Origin: Agaribacterium haliotis
GTDB taxonomy: Bacteria > Pseudomonadota > Gammaproteobacteria > Pseudomonadales > Cellvibrionaceae
Direction of reading: 5' to 3'
Length of the DNA stretch: 64,000 bases
NCBI RefSeq assembly: GCF_002312815.1
Contig: NZ_NKQJ01000010.1
Span: forward strand, 1-64,000
The position numbers were made by a program, and so were the translations under genes. Shown here one piece after another: positions 45,804-55,908 of the stretch. The notes under the pieces are model-generated. The model saw only the letters and a list, made by a program, of their open reading frames with translations. It was not told the origin of the DNA and ran no database searches. Within the stretch, counting starts at the first letter, position 1, and every line of letters begins with the position of its first letter.

Positions 45804-48800
45804 TCAGCGAAATATTTATACGCCGCCCCAAGCTCGCACTGGTGGTTTCGCTGGTGCTGACCCTGATGGGCGCAATTGCCTACGTAAGCCTGCCGGTGGC
45901 CGAATACCCGCCCATTAGCCCGCCGACCATCAGTGTATCGGGCAACTATGCCGGCGCCTCGTCGCAGGTTGTCGAAGAGACCGTCGCGCGGCCGATCGAA
46001 GATAAGGTCAACGGCGTCGAGGGCATGATTTACATGAGCTCAAAAAGCTCAAATGACGGCAGTTATCGCCTCGACGTCACCTTTGATGTTGGCGAAGATC
46101 CGGACATGGCGCTGGTGCGTGTGCAAAACCGGGTCAAACTGGCCGAGCCCATGCTGCCCGCGGAGGTGACGGCCTCGGGCCTTAAAATCGATAAAAAGTC
46201 GCCCGATATTTTAATGATCGTCAGTTTTTTTTCGCCGCAAGAAAATCTTTCTTACACGACGATTTCTAACTATTTAAAGATCAATGTGCAACCGAGCTTA
46301 AAGCGCATTCACGGCATATCCGACGCAAGCATTATCGGCGCCGCCGACTACAGCATGCGCCTGTGGCTGGACCCGGTAAAAATGGCCGGCCTCGGTTTAA
46401 CGACTCAAGATCTTGTCAACGCACTCAGAGAACAAAACGTACAAGTCGCCGCCGGTAAAATCGGCGCACCGCCGTTTAATCGCGAACTGCAAATGGAATA
46501 CAGCCTAAGCACAAAAGGCAGGCTTTCAAGCGCCGAGGAGTTTGGCGAAATTGTGCTGCGCACCGGCGACAATCAGAGCATTATTTATTTGCGCGACGTC
46601 GCCCGAGTTGAACTGGGCCAGGCCGACTACAGCATCGTCAGCAACCTAAATAATAAACCCGCCATCAATATGTCGATGTACCTGGCGCCCGGTGCCAACG
46701 CGCTTGAAGTGGCCGAAGCGGTAAAACAAGCCATTCAACAAGAGGCCGGTTTTTTCCCCGAGGGCATGGACTACCTTATCAGCTACGATACCACCGCCTA
46801 CATTAGTGAAAGTATAGAGTCGGTGCAGCTTACTTTGCTGCAGGCAATCGTGCTGGTAATCATTGTAATTTTTATTTTTCTCGGCAGTTGGCGCGCCGCG
46901 CTGGTACCGGCGCTGGCCATCCCGGTATCGCTGGTCGCAAGTTTTATTGTGCTGCAGGCGATGGGCATGAGCATTAATACCGTCAGCCTATTTGGCCTGA
47001 TTCTGGCAATCGGCATTGTTGTCGACGACGGCATTCTTGTGGTTGAAAACACCGACCGCATACTCAAGCAACACCCCGAGCTCAGCAATGTCGATGCAAC
47101 TTTACAAAGCATGCGCGAAGTCACCGGCCCGGTAATCGCCACAACCCTGGTGCTGCTTGCGGTATTTATCCCGGTAGCGTTACTGCCTGGCATTACCGGG
47201 CAAATGTACCGCCAGTTTGCCGTGACCATTTGTGTGGCCGTATGTTTTTCAAGCTTAAATGCCCTGAGCCTCAGCCCGGCTCTGTGTTCACTGTTATTAA
47301 AACGCAATGAAAAAATACCGGCGTGGTATCGCTGGTTTAATCATAAATTTGATGCGTTAACCGGCTCTTATTCCAGCGGTGTCGCACTGTGTTTAAAACG
47401 AAGCGCGCGCATCAGCGCAGTATTTATGGTCATGATTGCAGCACTTGCCTGGCTCGGTTTGACGCTGCCAACAGCCTTTGTACCGCCCGAAGACAAAGGC
47501 GTGATCCTTGTCGACGTGCAGCTGCCCGACTCGGCCAGTTTAAACCGCACCGACCAGACGGTGCAGGCCGTCACCCAAATGCTGCTCGACGATGAAAACG
47601 TGCGTTATGTCACCAGCTTCGCCGGTTACGGTATTTTATCTGGCGCCGCAGAGAGCAACTCCGGGGCTTTATTTGTCTCACTAAAACCCTGGGCCGAGCG
47701 CGAAGGTTTAGTTAACAGCTCATTTGCGGTTACCCAAAAAACCAACGGCCGCGCTTTTGTTGGTTTTCCCGAAGCGCAAGTTTACGCGTTAAACCCGCCT
47801 GCGGTACCGGGCATGGGTGTCTCGGGTGGGCTGGAGATGGTGATGCAGAGCACCGAAGGTCAGAGCCCGGAAGAACTGGCCAAAGCCATTCAAACATTTA
47901 TTGACAGCATTCAGGAAAATCCGCGTATCGCCAATGCCTTTACCAGCTTTCGCGCCTCAAGCCCGCAGTACTATCTCGATATCGACCGGGTTCGGGCAAA
48001 AAAACTCGGCGTGAATTTGCAAGATTTATTTTTAACTTTGCAAACACAACTTGGCTCTTTATATGTCAACGACTTTAATATTTACGGCCAAAACTACCGC
48101 GTGATGATGCAGGCCGATGCGCCCTATCGCATGAGCCTGAACGATTTACAAAATATTTATATACGCAGTGTCGACGGCCAACCTATTCCGCTGGCAACAC
48201 TGATGAGCGTGCGCCAAATTACCGGCCCGAAAACCGTCGAGCGCTACAACAGTTTTTCAAGCGCGGTGATTCGTATCAACCCCGGCCCGGGCATGAGCAC
48301 CGGTGAAGGCATTAGTTATCTGCAGCAGCTTGCGTTAACGGATTTGCCCGCCGGTTATAAATACGAGTGGACGGGCCTGACTTATCAGGAAATTAAAGCC
48401 GGCAGTGTTGCCGGATTGGCGTTTTTAATGGCGGCGGTATTTGTGTATTTATTTTTAGTTGGCCAGTACGAGAGCTGGTCGATTCCCGGCGCAATTTTGC
48501 TGGTGGTGCCGATTGCCATACTCGGCGCAATGGGCACACTGGCCCTGCTCGGCTTAAGCTTAAATCTCTACGCTCAGGTTGGCCTGGTTTTGTTACTCGG
48601 CCTTGCGGCAAAAAATGCGATTCTGGTTGTCGAGTTTGCCAAAAACCTTCGCGAACAAGGCAAGAGTATTTTTGACGCCGCCAACGATGCCGCCCGCCTG
48701 CGTTTTCGCGCCGTGTGCATGACCGCGATTTCGTTTATCCTCGGTATTATTCCACTACTTGTTGCCAGCGGCGCCGGCATGGTCAGCCAGCGCTCTGTAG

Positions 48801-48928
48801 GCTATACCGTTTTTGGCGGCATGCTCGCGGCACTGTTAATCGGCACGTTTTTTACACCGGTGTTTTATTCTTTGATTCAACAACTGCGTGAAAAGATTAA
48901 GGGACAAGCGACAAGCGCCGACGCGTAA
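45800..48928 (+). CDS. RND multidrug efflux permease (HAE1, MexF-like)
   Basis: 1042 residues, normal for the family. Twelve helices expected; visible signatures include [18 protein letters not shown] at the start, [17 protein letters not shown] (proton-relay Asp pair, about 405), [15 protein letters not shown], and the late [20 protein letters not shown]. This places it with MexF/AcrB-type inner-membrane pumps. The start is GTG at 45800, overlapping the adaptor stop. Neither a regulator nor an outer-membrane channel is next to it. Substrates unknown. Confidence 0.94.
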   Translation: MISEIFIRRPKLALVVSLVLTLMGAIAYVSLPVAEYPPISPPTISVSGNYAGASSQVVEETVARPIEDKVNGVEGMIYMSSKSSNDGSYRLDVTFDVGEDPDMALVRVQNRVKLAEPMLPAEVTASGLKIDKKSPDILMIVSFFSPQENLSYTTISNYLKINVQPSLKRIHGISDASIIGAADYSMRLWLDPVKMAGLGLTTQDLVNALREQNVQVAAGKIGAPPFNRELQMEYSLSTKGRLSSAEEFGEIVLRTGDNQSIIYLRDVARVELGQADYSIVSNLNNKPAINMSMYLAPGANALEVAEAVKQAIQQEAGFFPEGMDYLISYDTTAYISESIESVQLTLLQAIVLVIIVIFIFLGSWRAALVPALAIPVSLVASFIVLQAMGMSINTVSLFGLILAIGIVVDDGILVVENTDRILKQHPELSNVDATLQSMREVTGPVIATTLVLLAVFIPVALLPGITGQMYRQFAVTICVAVCFSSLNALSLSPALCSLLLKRNEKIPAWYRWFNHKFDALTGSYSSGVALCLKRSARISAVFMVMIAALAWLGLTLPTAFVPPEDKGVILVDVQLPDSASLNRTDQTVQAVTQMLLDDENVRYVTSFAGYGILSGAAESNSGALFVSLKPWAEREGLVNSSFAVTQKTNGRAFVGFPEAQVYALNPPAVPGMGVSGGLEMVMQSTEGQSPEELAKAIQTFIDSIQENPRIANAFTSFRASSPQYYLDIDRVRAKKLGVNLQDLFLTLQTQLGSLYVNDFNIYGQNYRVMMQADAPYRMSLNDLQNIYIRSVDGQPIPLATLMSVRQITGPKTVERYNSFSSAVIRINPGPGMSTGEGISYLQQLALTDLPAGYKYEWTGLTYQEIKAGSVAGLAFLMAAVFVYLFLVGQYESWSIPGAILLVVPIAILGAMGTLALLGLSLNLYAQVGLVLLLGLAAKNAILVVEFAKNLREQGKSIFDAANDAARLRFRAVCMTAISFILGIIPLLVASGAGMVSQRSVGYTVFGGMLAALLIGTFFTPVFYSLIQQLREKIKGQATSADA

Positions 48929-49066
48929 AATATCGCGCCAGCGTGTGCCGATAAACCCGCGCTATACGACCGCCAGCGATGGCGAAAATGCAGTTAATGT
49001 ATTAACACATGGATGTGTACAGTAGTGCGTATGCAGGAGCAAAATGCCGAGAAGCAATTAACTGCC

Positions 49067-49130
49067 GTTCATCCTGAACATATGCGCTCTTGTTCATCCT
49101 TGAACCCGCGCTATACCGTTAATCCTGAAC
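49067..49130. repeat. Three spaced palindromic 13-bp repeats
   Basis: GTTCATCCTGAAC at 49067-49079, GTTCATCCTTGAAC at 49092-49105 and GTTAATCCTGAAC at 49118-49130. Each is a GTTCA/TGAAC inverted repeat with a 3-4 nt centre, spaced 25-26 nt start to start. They sit between the 3' ends of the RND pump and agarase genes, so they do not look like ordinary operators. Confidence 0.75.
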
Positions 49131-49134
49131 ATAA

Positions 49135-49152
49135 AGCCCCGCGAGCGGGGCT
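49135..49152. terminator. Bidirectional GC-rich terminator between RND pump and agarase genes
   Basis: AGCCCCGC at 49135-49142 and GCGGGGCT at 49145-49152, preceded by ATAA and followed by AATGG. The minus-strand reading ends TTTAT after the stem. It lies 24 nt beyond the agarase stop. The T-run is short, so efficiency is uncertain. Confidence 0.65.
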
Positions 49153-49175
49153 AATGGGAGAGAGCTAAGGCTTAA

Positions 49176-52100
49176 TTACGGGCGCTTAATCGGTGAGCTG
49201 AACTCAAAGGTTTGCAGGCCGACGGTGGAAATTTTACCGTCACTTTCATCAAAAACGATGCTGACGGTATTTTTACCCTGCTGCAGCAAGCTGTAGTCAA
49301 CCGGGATTTCTAGCACACCAAAAAAGACACTGCGCGCCCGGTACTCGCGCCCAAAACGATCGTGTTTCTGATCGTAGCCGCGAAAATCTGCCGGCACCTC
49401 GACTGGTTGGCCATTGACATGCACGTTTGGCTGCAAGCTCTGATCGTGATGGCGGGCAACACCTAAGCGCAAAATCGCTTCGCCACTTGCACCTTTGTTT
49501 ACACCGTCAATAACAAACTCAAGCGGCTGAGCGCCGACTATGTCGCGCACCATGTCTTTGGCAAAATGCTTTTCTTCAAGCGAGCTTTCACTGATAAGCA
49601 CATCGCTGTTGTATTCAACAACAATAACAGCGGTCGCTTCGGCACCGAGTGTAATGGCAGCTGGCAATACCGAACCGTAATTGTGCTCGACATACTTGGT
49701 GGACGAGTCGGCCGCCTGATAGGCCTGGCGCACGGTTACCTTGCGCACACCGCTGGCACCGGCAAAATTTAAATTTAAATCCGTATCTTTAAACTGCAGG
49801 CTGTTGGCAATGAAATACGCAGTGTTACCGTCAATATAGGCATCGACCTGGATATCCGGGTCGGCCGCCCAGGTGTCAACACGAGTGCCTTTAACATCGC
49901 ACCACAAGTCGTAAAAATGCACTACGTCGGAATAAACCCAATCGCTTGAGCCGTCGTTATCGCGTTCATTTTCACGAATCATCAAACGCCACGGGTAGTT
50001 CGTTACCCGCCCCCACGGGGTAATAAATTTTGCCCAGTTGCCGTCGGCTTTCACCGGCACAAACGGAATCGCAACGCCGATGCGATCGGGCCTTTGCATA
50101 AATTGCATCATCATTGAGCTGTGCGCCTTCACCTGGAACCAGTCGCGCTCGGGGTTCCAGCCGCGGCCAAAGTCACCCTGCATCTGGGTGCCGTATTCGG
50201 AAATAACGATGGGTTTGCGATAGCCCCACTCGGCATCCATATAGGCGTCGAGCATGTCGAGTATCGCTTCGGCATAGGCGCCTTTTCGGTACTGTTCAAA
50301 AAATTCGCCTTTGGCACTAAATGGAATATTCGGAAAGTCGTAAAGGTGGATCGACACAAAATCAATGCTGTCGCCGGCAATTTCTAAGAAACGCTTGTCC
50401 CACTGATTCCACTGCCCAAAACTGACGGCGTCCCACTGGCCAAATTTAAATTCACCGCTGTCGTCAATATAATAGGGGTCGGCTTCAAAGTCGGGGAAGG
50501 CCGCTGTATAACCACCGACTTTAGCTTCGTCGGCCCACTTGTGGAATTCATCGGCCGCACCTTTGTGCACACGGAAAATCTCTTCAACATCGCTCACCGG
50601 TTTGTGATCACTGTAAACGGCGTTGCGCACAAGCTCAAAAATCGGCTCATTTAAGATTTCAACAAACTTCGGTTTATTTTGACCTTTATCGCTCGAGCCA
50701 AAGGGGCGGTAAAAATTATTGACATAGGTGCCGAGAAAATGCCCCGTGGCACTGCCTAAAGGCTCTTCGGCCGTATCTGTGGTCGACAGTGCAAAGCTGT
50801 TGGTTGTCTCCTGGCCATCGGGGTAAATCGGCCTGACTTGCGCGCCTATTACGGCGTTTTGTGAGCGCCATTCGAAACCGTTGTCAACATAGGCATTGCG
50901 TACGCCGAGACCGCGCCCCTGCATATGGTTTGTGCTGACCCAGCCTGGCTTATTGGCATCTTGTGCAGCGCTCATTAGCTCAATTTGTAAATCGCCGGTA
51001 TCGCGGCCGAAATACACATCGCGCCCATCAAGAAAATCGTGCATCAATTGATCGCCAAGTTTATTTGCATCACCGCCACCTTGTTGGTGGCCACTAATCC
51101 AGTCTCTGTCTGCAGGGTAACTGTGCATGGTGATATAACGACTGCGATCAAAGCTGTCTTCGCCGCCAACACTGTGGCGGGTATTTAAGTTAATTTGCAC
51201 ATCGACGCCGCCGGCAAGGTGTTGCTCTTTTACCGTTGCATTTAATTCTTGCTCGACAATGCGCGGATCTTTTTGCCCCATATACATCACCGACAGATAA
51301 TCCGCGCTCCACTGCCAGGCGGCAGTACCGACACTTTCAATACGAAGGGTGTGGCCACCGCTCGATGCAATGTGCATCACCGGCGCCAAATCTATCCATT
51401 TAAACGGCGCCCAACCGCCGGTGCCATCAAAAAATACGGTCGCCACTTCTTCGCCATCGAGACTTAATTTTGCCCCGAGTGTTTCACCGTCGGCGGTATA
51501 GGGCCTAGCTACCTCCAATTTAACTTTGTAATAACCCGGCACATCAAAATTAATATCGTACTCGGCCCATTCGCCAAGGGTATGCATATTGATGCCGCCG
51601 TTTTGGCCAAAAGGCTGGCCCCAACCATCGACACCATCGTCATCAATGGTCTGCGCGCCGCGACCGCTTCGATCAAAATAACCGGTCGGCATAAAATGTT
51701 TGCGGTTGGCAGGTTTTGCGGAAAAGTCCGTACCAAAATAATCGAGCGGCGTATCAACAAAACCCTCGGCGCAATCCAGGCACACAGATGGCAACGGGCT
51801 GGCGCCTGGGCTGGGAGAGACCACCGGGCTAGGCGAGACAAGCGGGCTGGGCGTTACCACCGGGCTGGGCGAAGCACTTGGCGAGACACTCGGAGCGGGG
51901 CTTGACGACGGGCTGGGTAACGGGCTTGGGCTTGGGCTTGGCAGAGCGCCCTGCTCAATTAACTCAAACGATTCGATATTCCACTGCCAATCGCTGCTGC
52001 CGGACGCCAGTAAACGCAGCTCGTAACTGCCGCCGTTTAACAAAAACGATGGCGCTTCTACGGCACTGAAATTATCCCAGCCCAATGCCGGCACAGCGGC

Positions 52101-52937
52101 CGTGCTCAGTGTTTGCCACACGTTATCTCGCTTGATCTGCAGGCTGATTTCCACACCCGAGTTAACACTCGTGCCGAGCTGAAACACCGGTTTATAAGTT
52201 CCGGCCGGAATATTTAATACGTAGTCAATATAATCGCCGCGATTAATCCAGTTAAGCGCGCTCAGCCCGTTAACGTTATAGGTGCTGACCGGCTGAGCCT
52301 GGCCATCTGGCCAGGTGCCACCGACTGAAACATAATCTTCGGCTTCAAAAAACAGGCTCGGAATCGCAGGTGAGGGGCTCGGCGATGCACTGGGCATTGC
52401 ACTCGCTGACGGGCTTGGTGTAGGGCTAGGCGACGGCGCAGCAAGCAGACTTAGTTCAAACGCGTCCATATTCCACTGCCAATCGTGGCTGCCCGAGCCC
52501 TGCAGGCGAATGTTATTTTGGCCCTTGTGTAAATTCACAGCATAAGTTGCCGGCAACAAATTAAATTGATCCCAGTGCCCCATTGGTACATCACTTGAAC
52601 CAACACTTTGCCACGTTCCAAGCTGCTCAATAAAAAATTCAATTTGCGCGCCCGAAGCAACAGACGTACCGACAAAATAATCAATCGCATATTCACCTGC
52701 CGAGGCAACGTCGACAGTAAACTCAACATAATCGCCGCGATTGACGTAATTAATTGCACTGGCGCCATTGACACTGTAAATACTAACCGGGCTTGTTTGA
52801 CCGTCGGCATAACTGCCGCCCTGAGCGGTAAACGATTCGGCTTCAATAAGGTAGTTCTGAGCGATGCTCGGCAGTGCGCACGCAGAGGCGACAACAGCCA
52901 GCGCCAACGACAGTTGGCTGGACAGGCGTTTTTTCAT
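49176..52937 (-). CDS. Secreted GH86-type beta-agarase/porphyranase with three carbohydrate-binding modules
   Basis: 1253 residues. Signal peptide ends SIAQ before NYLIEAESF. CBM6-like module 1, about 28-165; Ser/Pro linker; CBM6-like module 2, about 194-330; long Ser/Pro linker (about 333-385); a third CBM-like domain, about 390-550 (GEWAEYDINFDVPGYYKV); catalytic domain, about 560-1250. Glutamates in EILNEPIFE (E764) and VISEYGTQM (E914) have the spacing expected of acid/base and nucleophile in this clan. The architecture is like Aga86E of Saccharophagus degradans. It should cut agar or porphyran outside the cell. Whether agarose or porphyran is preferred cannot be told. No other agar genes are in the window. 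Confidence 0.88.
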   Translation of the reverse strand: MKKRLSSQLSLALAVVASACALPSIAQNYLIEAESFTAQGGSYADGQTSPVSIYSVNGASAINYVNRGDYVEFTVDVASAGEYAIDYFVGTSVASGAQIEFFIEQLGTWQSVGSSDVPMGHWDQFNLLPATYAVNLHKGQNNIRLQGSGSHDWQWNMDAFELSLLAAPSPSPTPSPSASAMPSASPSPSPAIPSLFFEAEDYVSVGGTWPDGQAQPVSTYNVNGLSALNWINRGDYIDYVLNIPAGTYKPVFQLGTSVNSGVEISLQIKRDNVWQTLSTAAVPALGWDNFSAVEAPSFLLNGGSYELRLLASGSSDWQWNIESFELIEQGALPSPSPSPLPSPSSSPAPSVSPSASPSPVVTPSPLVSPSPVVSPSPGASPLPSVCLDCAEGFVDTPLDYFGTDFSAKPANRKHFMPTGYFDRSGRGAQTIDDDGVDGWGQPFGQNGGINMHTLGEWAEYDINFDVPGYYKVKLEVARPYTADGETLGAKLSLDGEEVATVFFDGTGGWAPFKWIDLAPVMHIASSGGHTLRIESVGTAAWQWSADYLSVMYMGQKDPRIVEQELNATVKEQHLAGGVDVQINLNTRHSVGGEDSFDRSRYITMHSYPADRDWISGHQQGGGDANKLGDQLMHDFLDGRDVYFGRDTGDLQIELMSAAQDANKPGWVSTNHMQGRGLGVRNAYVDNGFEWRSQNAVIGAQVRPIYPDGQETTNSFALSTTDTAEEPLGSATGHFLGTYVNNFYRPFGSSDKGQNKPKFVEILNEPIFELVRNAVYSDHKPVSDVEEIFRVHKGAADEFHKWADEAKVGGYTAAFPDFEADPYYIDDSGEFKFGQWDAVSFGQWNQWDKRFLEIAGDSIDFVSIHLYDFPNIPFSAKGEFFEQYRKGAYAEAILDMLDAYMDAEWGYRKPIVISEYGTQMQGDFGRGWNPERDWFQVKAHSSMMMQFMQRPDRIGVAIPFVPVKADGNWAKFITPWGRVTNYPWRLMIRENERDNDGSSDWVYSDVVHFYDLWCDVKGTRVDTWAADPDIQVDAYIDGNTAYFIANSLQFKDTDLNLNFAGASGVRKVTVRQAYQAADSSTKYVEHNYGSVLPAAITLGAEATAVIVVEYNSDVLISESSLEEKHFAKDMVRDIVGAQPLEFVIDGVNKGASGEAILRLGVARHHDQSLQPNVHVNGQPVEVPADFRGYDQKHDRFGREYRARSVFFGVLEIPVDYSLLQQGKNTVSIVFDESDGKISTVGLQTFEFSSPIKRP

Positions 52938-53541
52938 AATAAACCTACGAGATCAATTTGGTTTTTATTTTTATTTTTTGCGCACGCGATAACAGCGAAA
53001 ATAAACACGTACTGTAGCGCTAGTAAAAAAGTCTGAAGTGTTTAAGCAAACAAAAACTAAGAGCTTGCGCCACAGTTTGACGCTAGCCTAGAAAAAGCCG
53101 AACTAATATTGCCCTGTGGTTCAAAAATATCAGCCAGCTTTGCTATTTTCCAAAATGGGTAAACCAACGTAGAACACAGCGACAAAAACGATAGCCACAT
53201 GCACAAGAAAAACGCGCTTGGCCCCGGGGCTAAACGGCCATCGCTTTTGCATGAATTTAGACAGCCAACATATAGTCAAAATCAACTAATAACTAAGTGC
53301 GAGACAAAAAATTACTGTTTTTTGCAGTAAAGCCGCCAGGTACCAAGCATCTTCAGCGCTCGCTCTTAGCCAAGGTACTTAGAATCAACAGGCCCTAGCT
53401 CGTCGCGGTAAAGAGCAAAACCCTGCCACACGGCGCCGGTCACTGGCGCACCGCTTGGCGCGTCCAGCCCATAGCCGCAAAGCCGCGTCACTGCTATAAT
53501 CCGCGCCCGATCTTTCCCAATATGTAGCAGAGTTGAAGTCT
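52938..53541. other. Long non-coding interval between agarase and suhB genes
   Basis: About 600 nt with no supported gene. It separates two divergent genes, so it must hold the agarase promoter (left part, minus strand) and the suhB promoter. The left 120 nt are A/T-rich. I see no clear operator palindrome for agar-responsive control. Confidence 0.5.
53492..53500 (+). promoter_or_regulatory. Extended -10 promoter of suhB
   Basis: TGCTATAAT is an extended -10 element (TGn followed by a perfect TATAAT), 41 nt upstream of the suhB ATG. The -35 region (about 53472-53477) is poor, as is usual for extended -10 promoters. Confidence 0.65.
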
Positions 53542-54342
53542 ATGGAACCCATGCTGAATGTGGCACTCAAAGCGGCACGCAAGGCCGGCGAGGTGCTCGA
53601 GCACGCCTTTGAGCGCGTCGACCTGATTGAAATAGAAGAAAAAGGTCGCAATGACTTTGTCAGCGAAGTAGACCGAGCCTCCGAAAAGGAAGTGATCTAC
53701 CACTTAAAAAAGGCCTATCCCGACCACAAGTTTGTCGGCGAAGAAAGCGGCGTCAGCGGCAATAAAGACAGCGAATTTGAATGGATCATCGACCCGCTCG
53801 ACGGCACCACAAACTTCCTGCACGCCATCCCCCACTTTGCGGTTAGCATCGCCTGCCGCTACAAGGGCCAAATCGAGCACGCTGTTGTGCTCGACCCGAT
53901 CAAGCGCGAAGAATTCACCGCCAGCCGCGGCCGCGGCGCCACACTCAATGGCCGTCGCATTCGCGTCAGCAACCGCCAGGGCTTAGATGGCGCCTTAATC
54001 GGCACCGGCGTGCCGTTTAACGGCTACGCGCTCGAACATATCGACGCCTACAGCGAGTGCATGAAAGAGGTCGCCGGTAAAACCGCAGGCATCCGCCGCC
54101 CGGGCTCAGCCGCACTGGATCTTGCATATGTTGCCGCCGGCCGCTTTGACGGTTTTTGGGAAATGAACTTGCAAGACTGGGACATTGCCGGAGGTTTATT
54201 GCTGGCCAAAGAAGCCGGGGCGATGGTTAGCGACTTTAAAGGCGGCAACAGCATGTTAGGCAGCGGCAACGTTGTCTGCGCCACCCCCAAGTTATTCAAA
54301 CCACTACTGCAAATCGTTGGCCGCCATATGGGCCATATCTAA
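53542..54342 (+). CDS. suhB: SuhB-type inositol-1-monophosphatase family protein
   Basis: 266 residues from the ATG at 53542, since MEPMLNVALKAARKAGEVLEH matches the E. coli SuhB start (an in-frame ATG three codons earlier is possible). Metal-binding motifs: VGEESGV (about 66), WIIDPLDGTTNFLH (about 81-94) and LQDWDIAGGLLLAKEAGA (about 210-230). Besides hydrolysing inositol phosphate, SuhB is known in E. coli as an rRNA antitermination factor. It normally lies divergent to trmJ; here about 9 kb of other genes intervene. Confidence 0.94.
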   Translation: MEPMLNVALKAARKAGEVLEHAFERVDLIEIEEKGRNDFVSEVDRASEKEVIYHLKKAYPDHKFVGEESGVSGNKDSEFEWIIDPLDGTTNFLHAIPHFAVSIACRYKGQIEHAVVLDPIKREEFTASRGRGATLNGRRIRVSNRQGLDGALIGTGVPFNGYALEHIDAYSECMKEVAGKTAGIRRPGSAALDLAYVAAGRFDGFWEMNLQDWDIAGGLLLAKEAGAMVSDFKGGNSMLGSGNVVCATPKLFKPLLQIVGRHMGHI

Positions 54343-54355
54343 ATTGGGGCTGCTC

Positions 54356-54375
54356 GGGGCTTAAAATTAAGCCCC
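54356..54375 (+). terminator. Hairpin after suhB
   Basis: GGGGCTTAA at 54356-54364 and TTAAGCCCC at 54367-54375 form a perfect 9-bp stem 13 nt after the suhB stop. A poor T-run follows, so termination is probable but not assured. Confidence 0.6.
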
Positions 54376-54412
54376 TCTCACACGACTGCGCCCACTTACG
54401 TTAGTTGCTCCT

Positions 54413-54448
54413 ACTTATATCCCCCAACCCACTTATATCCCCCAACCC
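54413..54448. repeat. Two perfect 18-bp tandem repeats
   Basis: ACTTATATCCCCCAACCC at 54413-54430 is repeated without change at 54431-54448; degenerate copies flank it (ACTTACG before, GCTTACATC after). It is intergenic between the convergent suhB and SDR genes. Confidence 0.85.
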
Positions 54449-54511
54449 GCTTACATCACTAAACTCCGTTACGCTCAATTAAGCATCGCCACAAGCGCTA
54501 ACCGAACTGGT

Positions 54512-55423
54512 TCAAAGCTTAAACGACGTGCCGGTAAGCGCTTCTGATACAGACCAAAGTTTTTCAGCGGCATGGATATCAAGCGCCTGCCTGGCGATAT
54601 TTGCCGGCCCCGCCGGGCCGGTCATCTCCATAAAGCCCTGAGGTCCATAATAAGCGCCGCCTTTGGCCTGCGCCGAAAACGCAGCCTGCAGTACCGGCAA
54701 GGCCCCCTTCTCAGCCGACTGCATAATAAAAGGCAGTACCGTGTATTTTAAACAGCGCATCAACATCGGTGACATATGCCGGCTTAAATCGGTATCTGCG
54801 CCACCCGGGTGCGCGGCGTTGCTAAGTATTTTTTTGCCGGACTTTTTTATTTTCCTATCGAGCTCAAGTGCATACATCAAACAGGCGAGCTTGCTTTGCC
54901 CATAAGCAGCCATCTTTGAATACGCCTGCTCGCTGTTTAGATCGGCGAAATTTAATTTAGCCTTTGTATGCGCCTTGCTGCTAAGCCAGGTAATACGCGA
55001 ATCCGGCGAATCGGGAAAACATTCAAACAACAGCGCGCTCAATAAAAAATGAGCAAAACAATTGACCGCCATCTGGCTTTCAAAGCCGTCACAGGTTTTT
55101 TGATAAGGTGGGAACATCAAACCCGCGTTGTTGATCAAGACATCCAAGCGGCTGTAGCGCGCTTTAAAACGCGCCGCGGCATCGCGCACGGATGTCATTG
55201 AGCTTAAATCGACAGGTAAAATAGCGATATCGGCATCGGGCAACGCTGCAACAATGCGAGACTTCGCAGCTTCGGCCTTGTGCTGATTGCGACAGGCCAT
55301 AAGCACCGTCATTTTTTTGCCAGCCAAGGCCCGTGCAAGCTCAAAACCCAAACCGGTATTTGCCCCGGTAATCAGCGCGATGCGCCCGCGCTGCTCAGAG
55401 ATATCCTTTAGTTCAAAGCTCAT
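54512..55423 (-). CDS. Classical-type SDR oxidoreductase
   Basis: 303 residues from the ATG at 55421-55423, which overlaps the stop of the preceding membrane-protein gene (ATGA); a start 10 codons earlier is also open. The NAD(P) loop is ITGANTGLGFELARALA (about 18-34), then the NNAGLMFPPYQ motif. In place of the YxxxK motif I read YGQSKLACLMYALEL, so Tyr and Lys are at the usual spacing. This matches retinol dehydrogenase/WW-oxidoreductase-like SDRs. Substrate unknown. Confidence 0.88.
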   Translation of the reverse strand: MSFELKDISEQRGRIALITGANTGLGFELARALAGKKMTVLMACRNQHKAEAAKSRIVAALPDADIAILPVDLSSMTSVRDAAARFKARYSRLDVLINNAGLMFPPYQKTCDGFESQMAVNCFAHFLLSALLFECFPDSPDSRITWLSSKAHTKAKLNFADLNSEQAYSKMAAYGQSKLACLMYALELDRKIKKSGKKILSNAAHPGGADTDLSRHMSPMLMRCLKYTVLPFIMQSAEKGALPVLQAAFSAQAKGGAYYGPQGFMEMTGPAGPANIARQALDIHAAEKLWSVSEALTGTSFKL

Positions 55424-55836
55424 GTGGACTGAGCACTGCCAGGGCCCTGCCACGCCAAATAGATTAAAAACAATAAAGCCAGCGCTTGCAGTGATGCAAA
55501 CATCAAATCATCCATATCAGCCGAACCATTGCTAAGCACAATGCCCAACAGTGCAATCAGCGCGGCAACAATATTCAACCAGCGATTAAGTTGATCGGGC
55601 AACAACCGGGAGAGAAACATCATTACAAGCGGAATTTGCAACACGATGCCGGCAACAAGCAATAACTCGTCGCTCATTTGGGTGCCGTTGACCACACCCG
55701 TTAACAGTTGCTCAATAAAACCTGGGCGAAAAAATTCGTGAATATCACGAAATAACATGTTTAATAGATAAAACAGCCACAGGCCCGACAATAAACTGCG
55801 CCAGTGTAATTGAGCGTTCGAAGGATTTTGCTGCAT
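55420..55836 (-). CDS. Small four-helix membrane protein, DUF6326-like
   Basis: 138 residues from the ATG at 55834-55836, preceded by GGGGA; an upstream Met would add 22 residues with no RBS. Hydrophobic segments: about 15-31 (LLSGLWLFYLLNMLF), 55-78 (LLLVAGIVLQIPLVMMFLS), 88-105 (LNIVAALIALLGIVL) and 113-130 (FASLQALALLFLIYLAW). The passage FRDIHEFFRPGF with NGTQMSDELLLVA fits what I remember of DUF6326 proteins, with moderate certainty. It is translationally coupled to the SDR gene. Confidence 0.65.
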   Translation of the reverse strand: MQQNPSNAQLHWRSLLSGLWLFYLLNMLFRDIHEFFRPGFIEQLLTGVVNGTQMSDELLLVAGIVLQIPLVMMFLSRLLPDQLNRWLNIVAALIALLGIVLSNGSADMDDLMFASLQALALLFLIYLAWQGPGSAQST

Positions 55837-55908
55837 AAGTATTCCCCGAGAATAAGCGTTATGCATACAACGTATGGCCGGCAACTTTGATTGCAGCAGC
55901 ATAAAGCA

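Noticed and set aside
51780-51960. Repetitive Ser/Pro-coding tract in the agarase considered as a repeat array
   Set aside because: It is a normal flexible linker between modules of secreted enzymes in this group; units are irregular.
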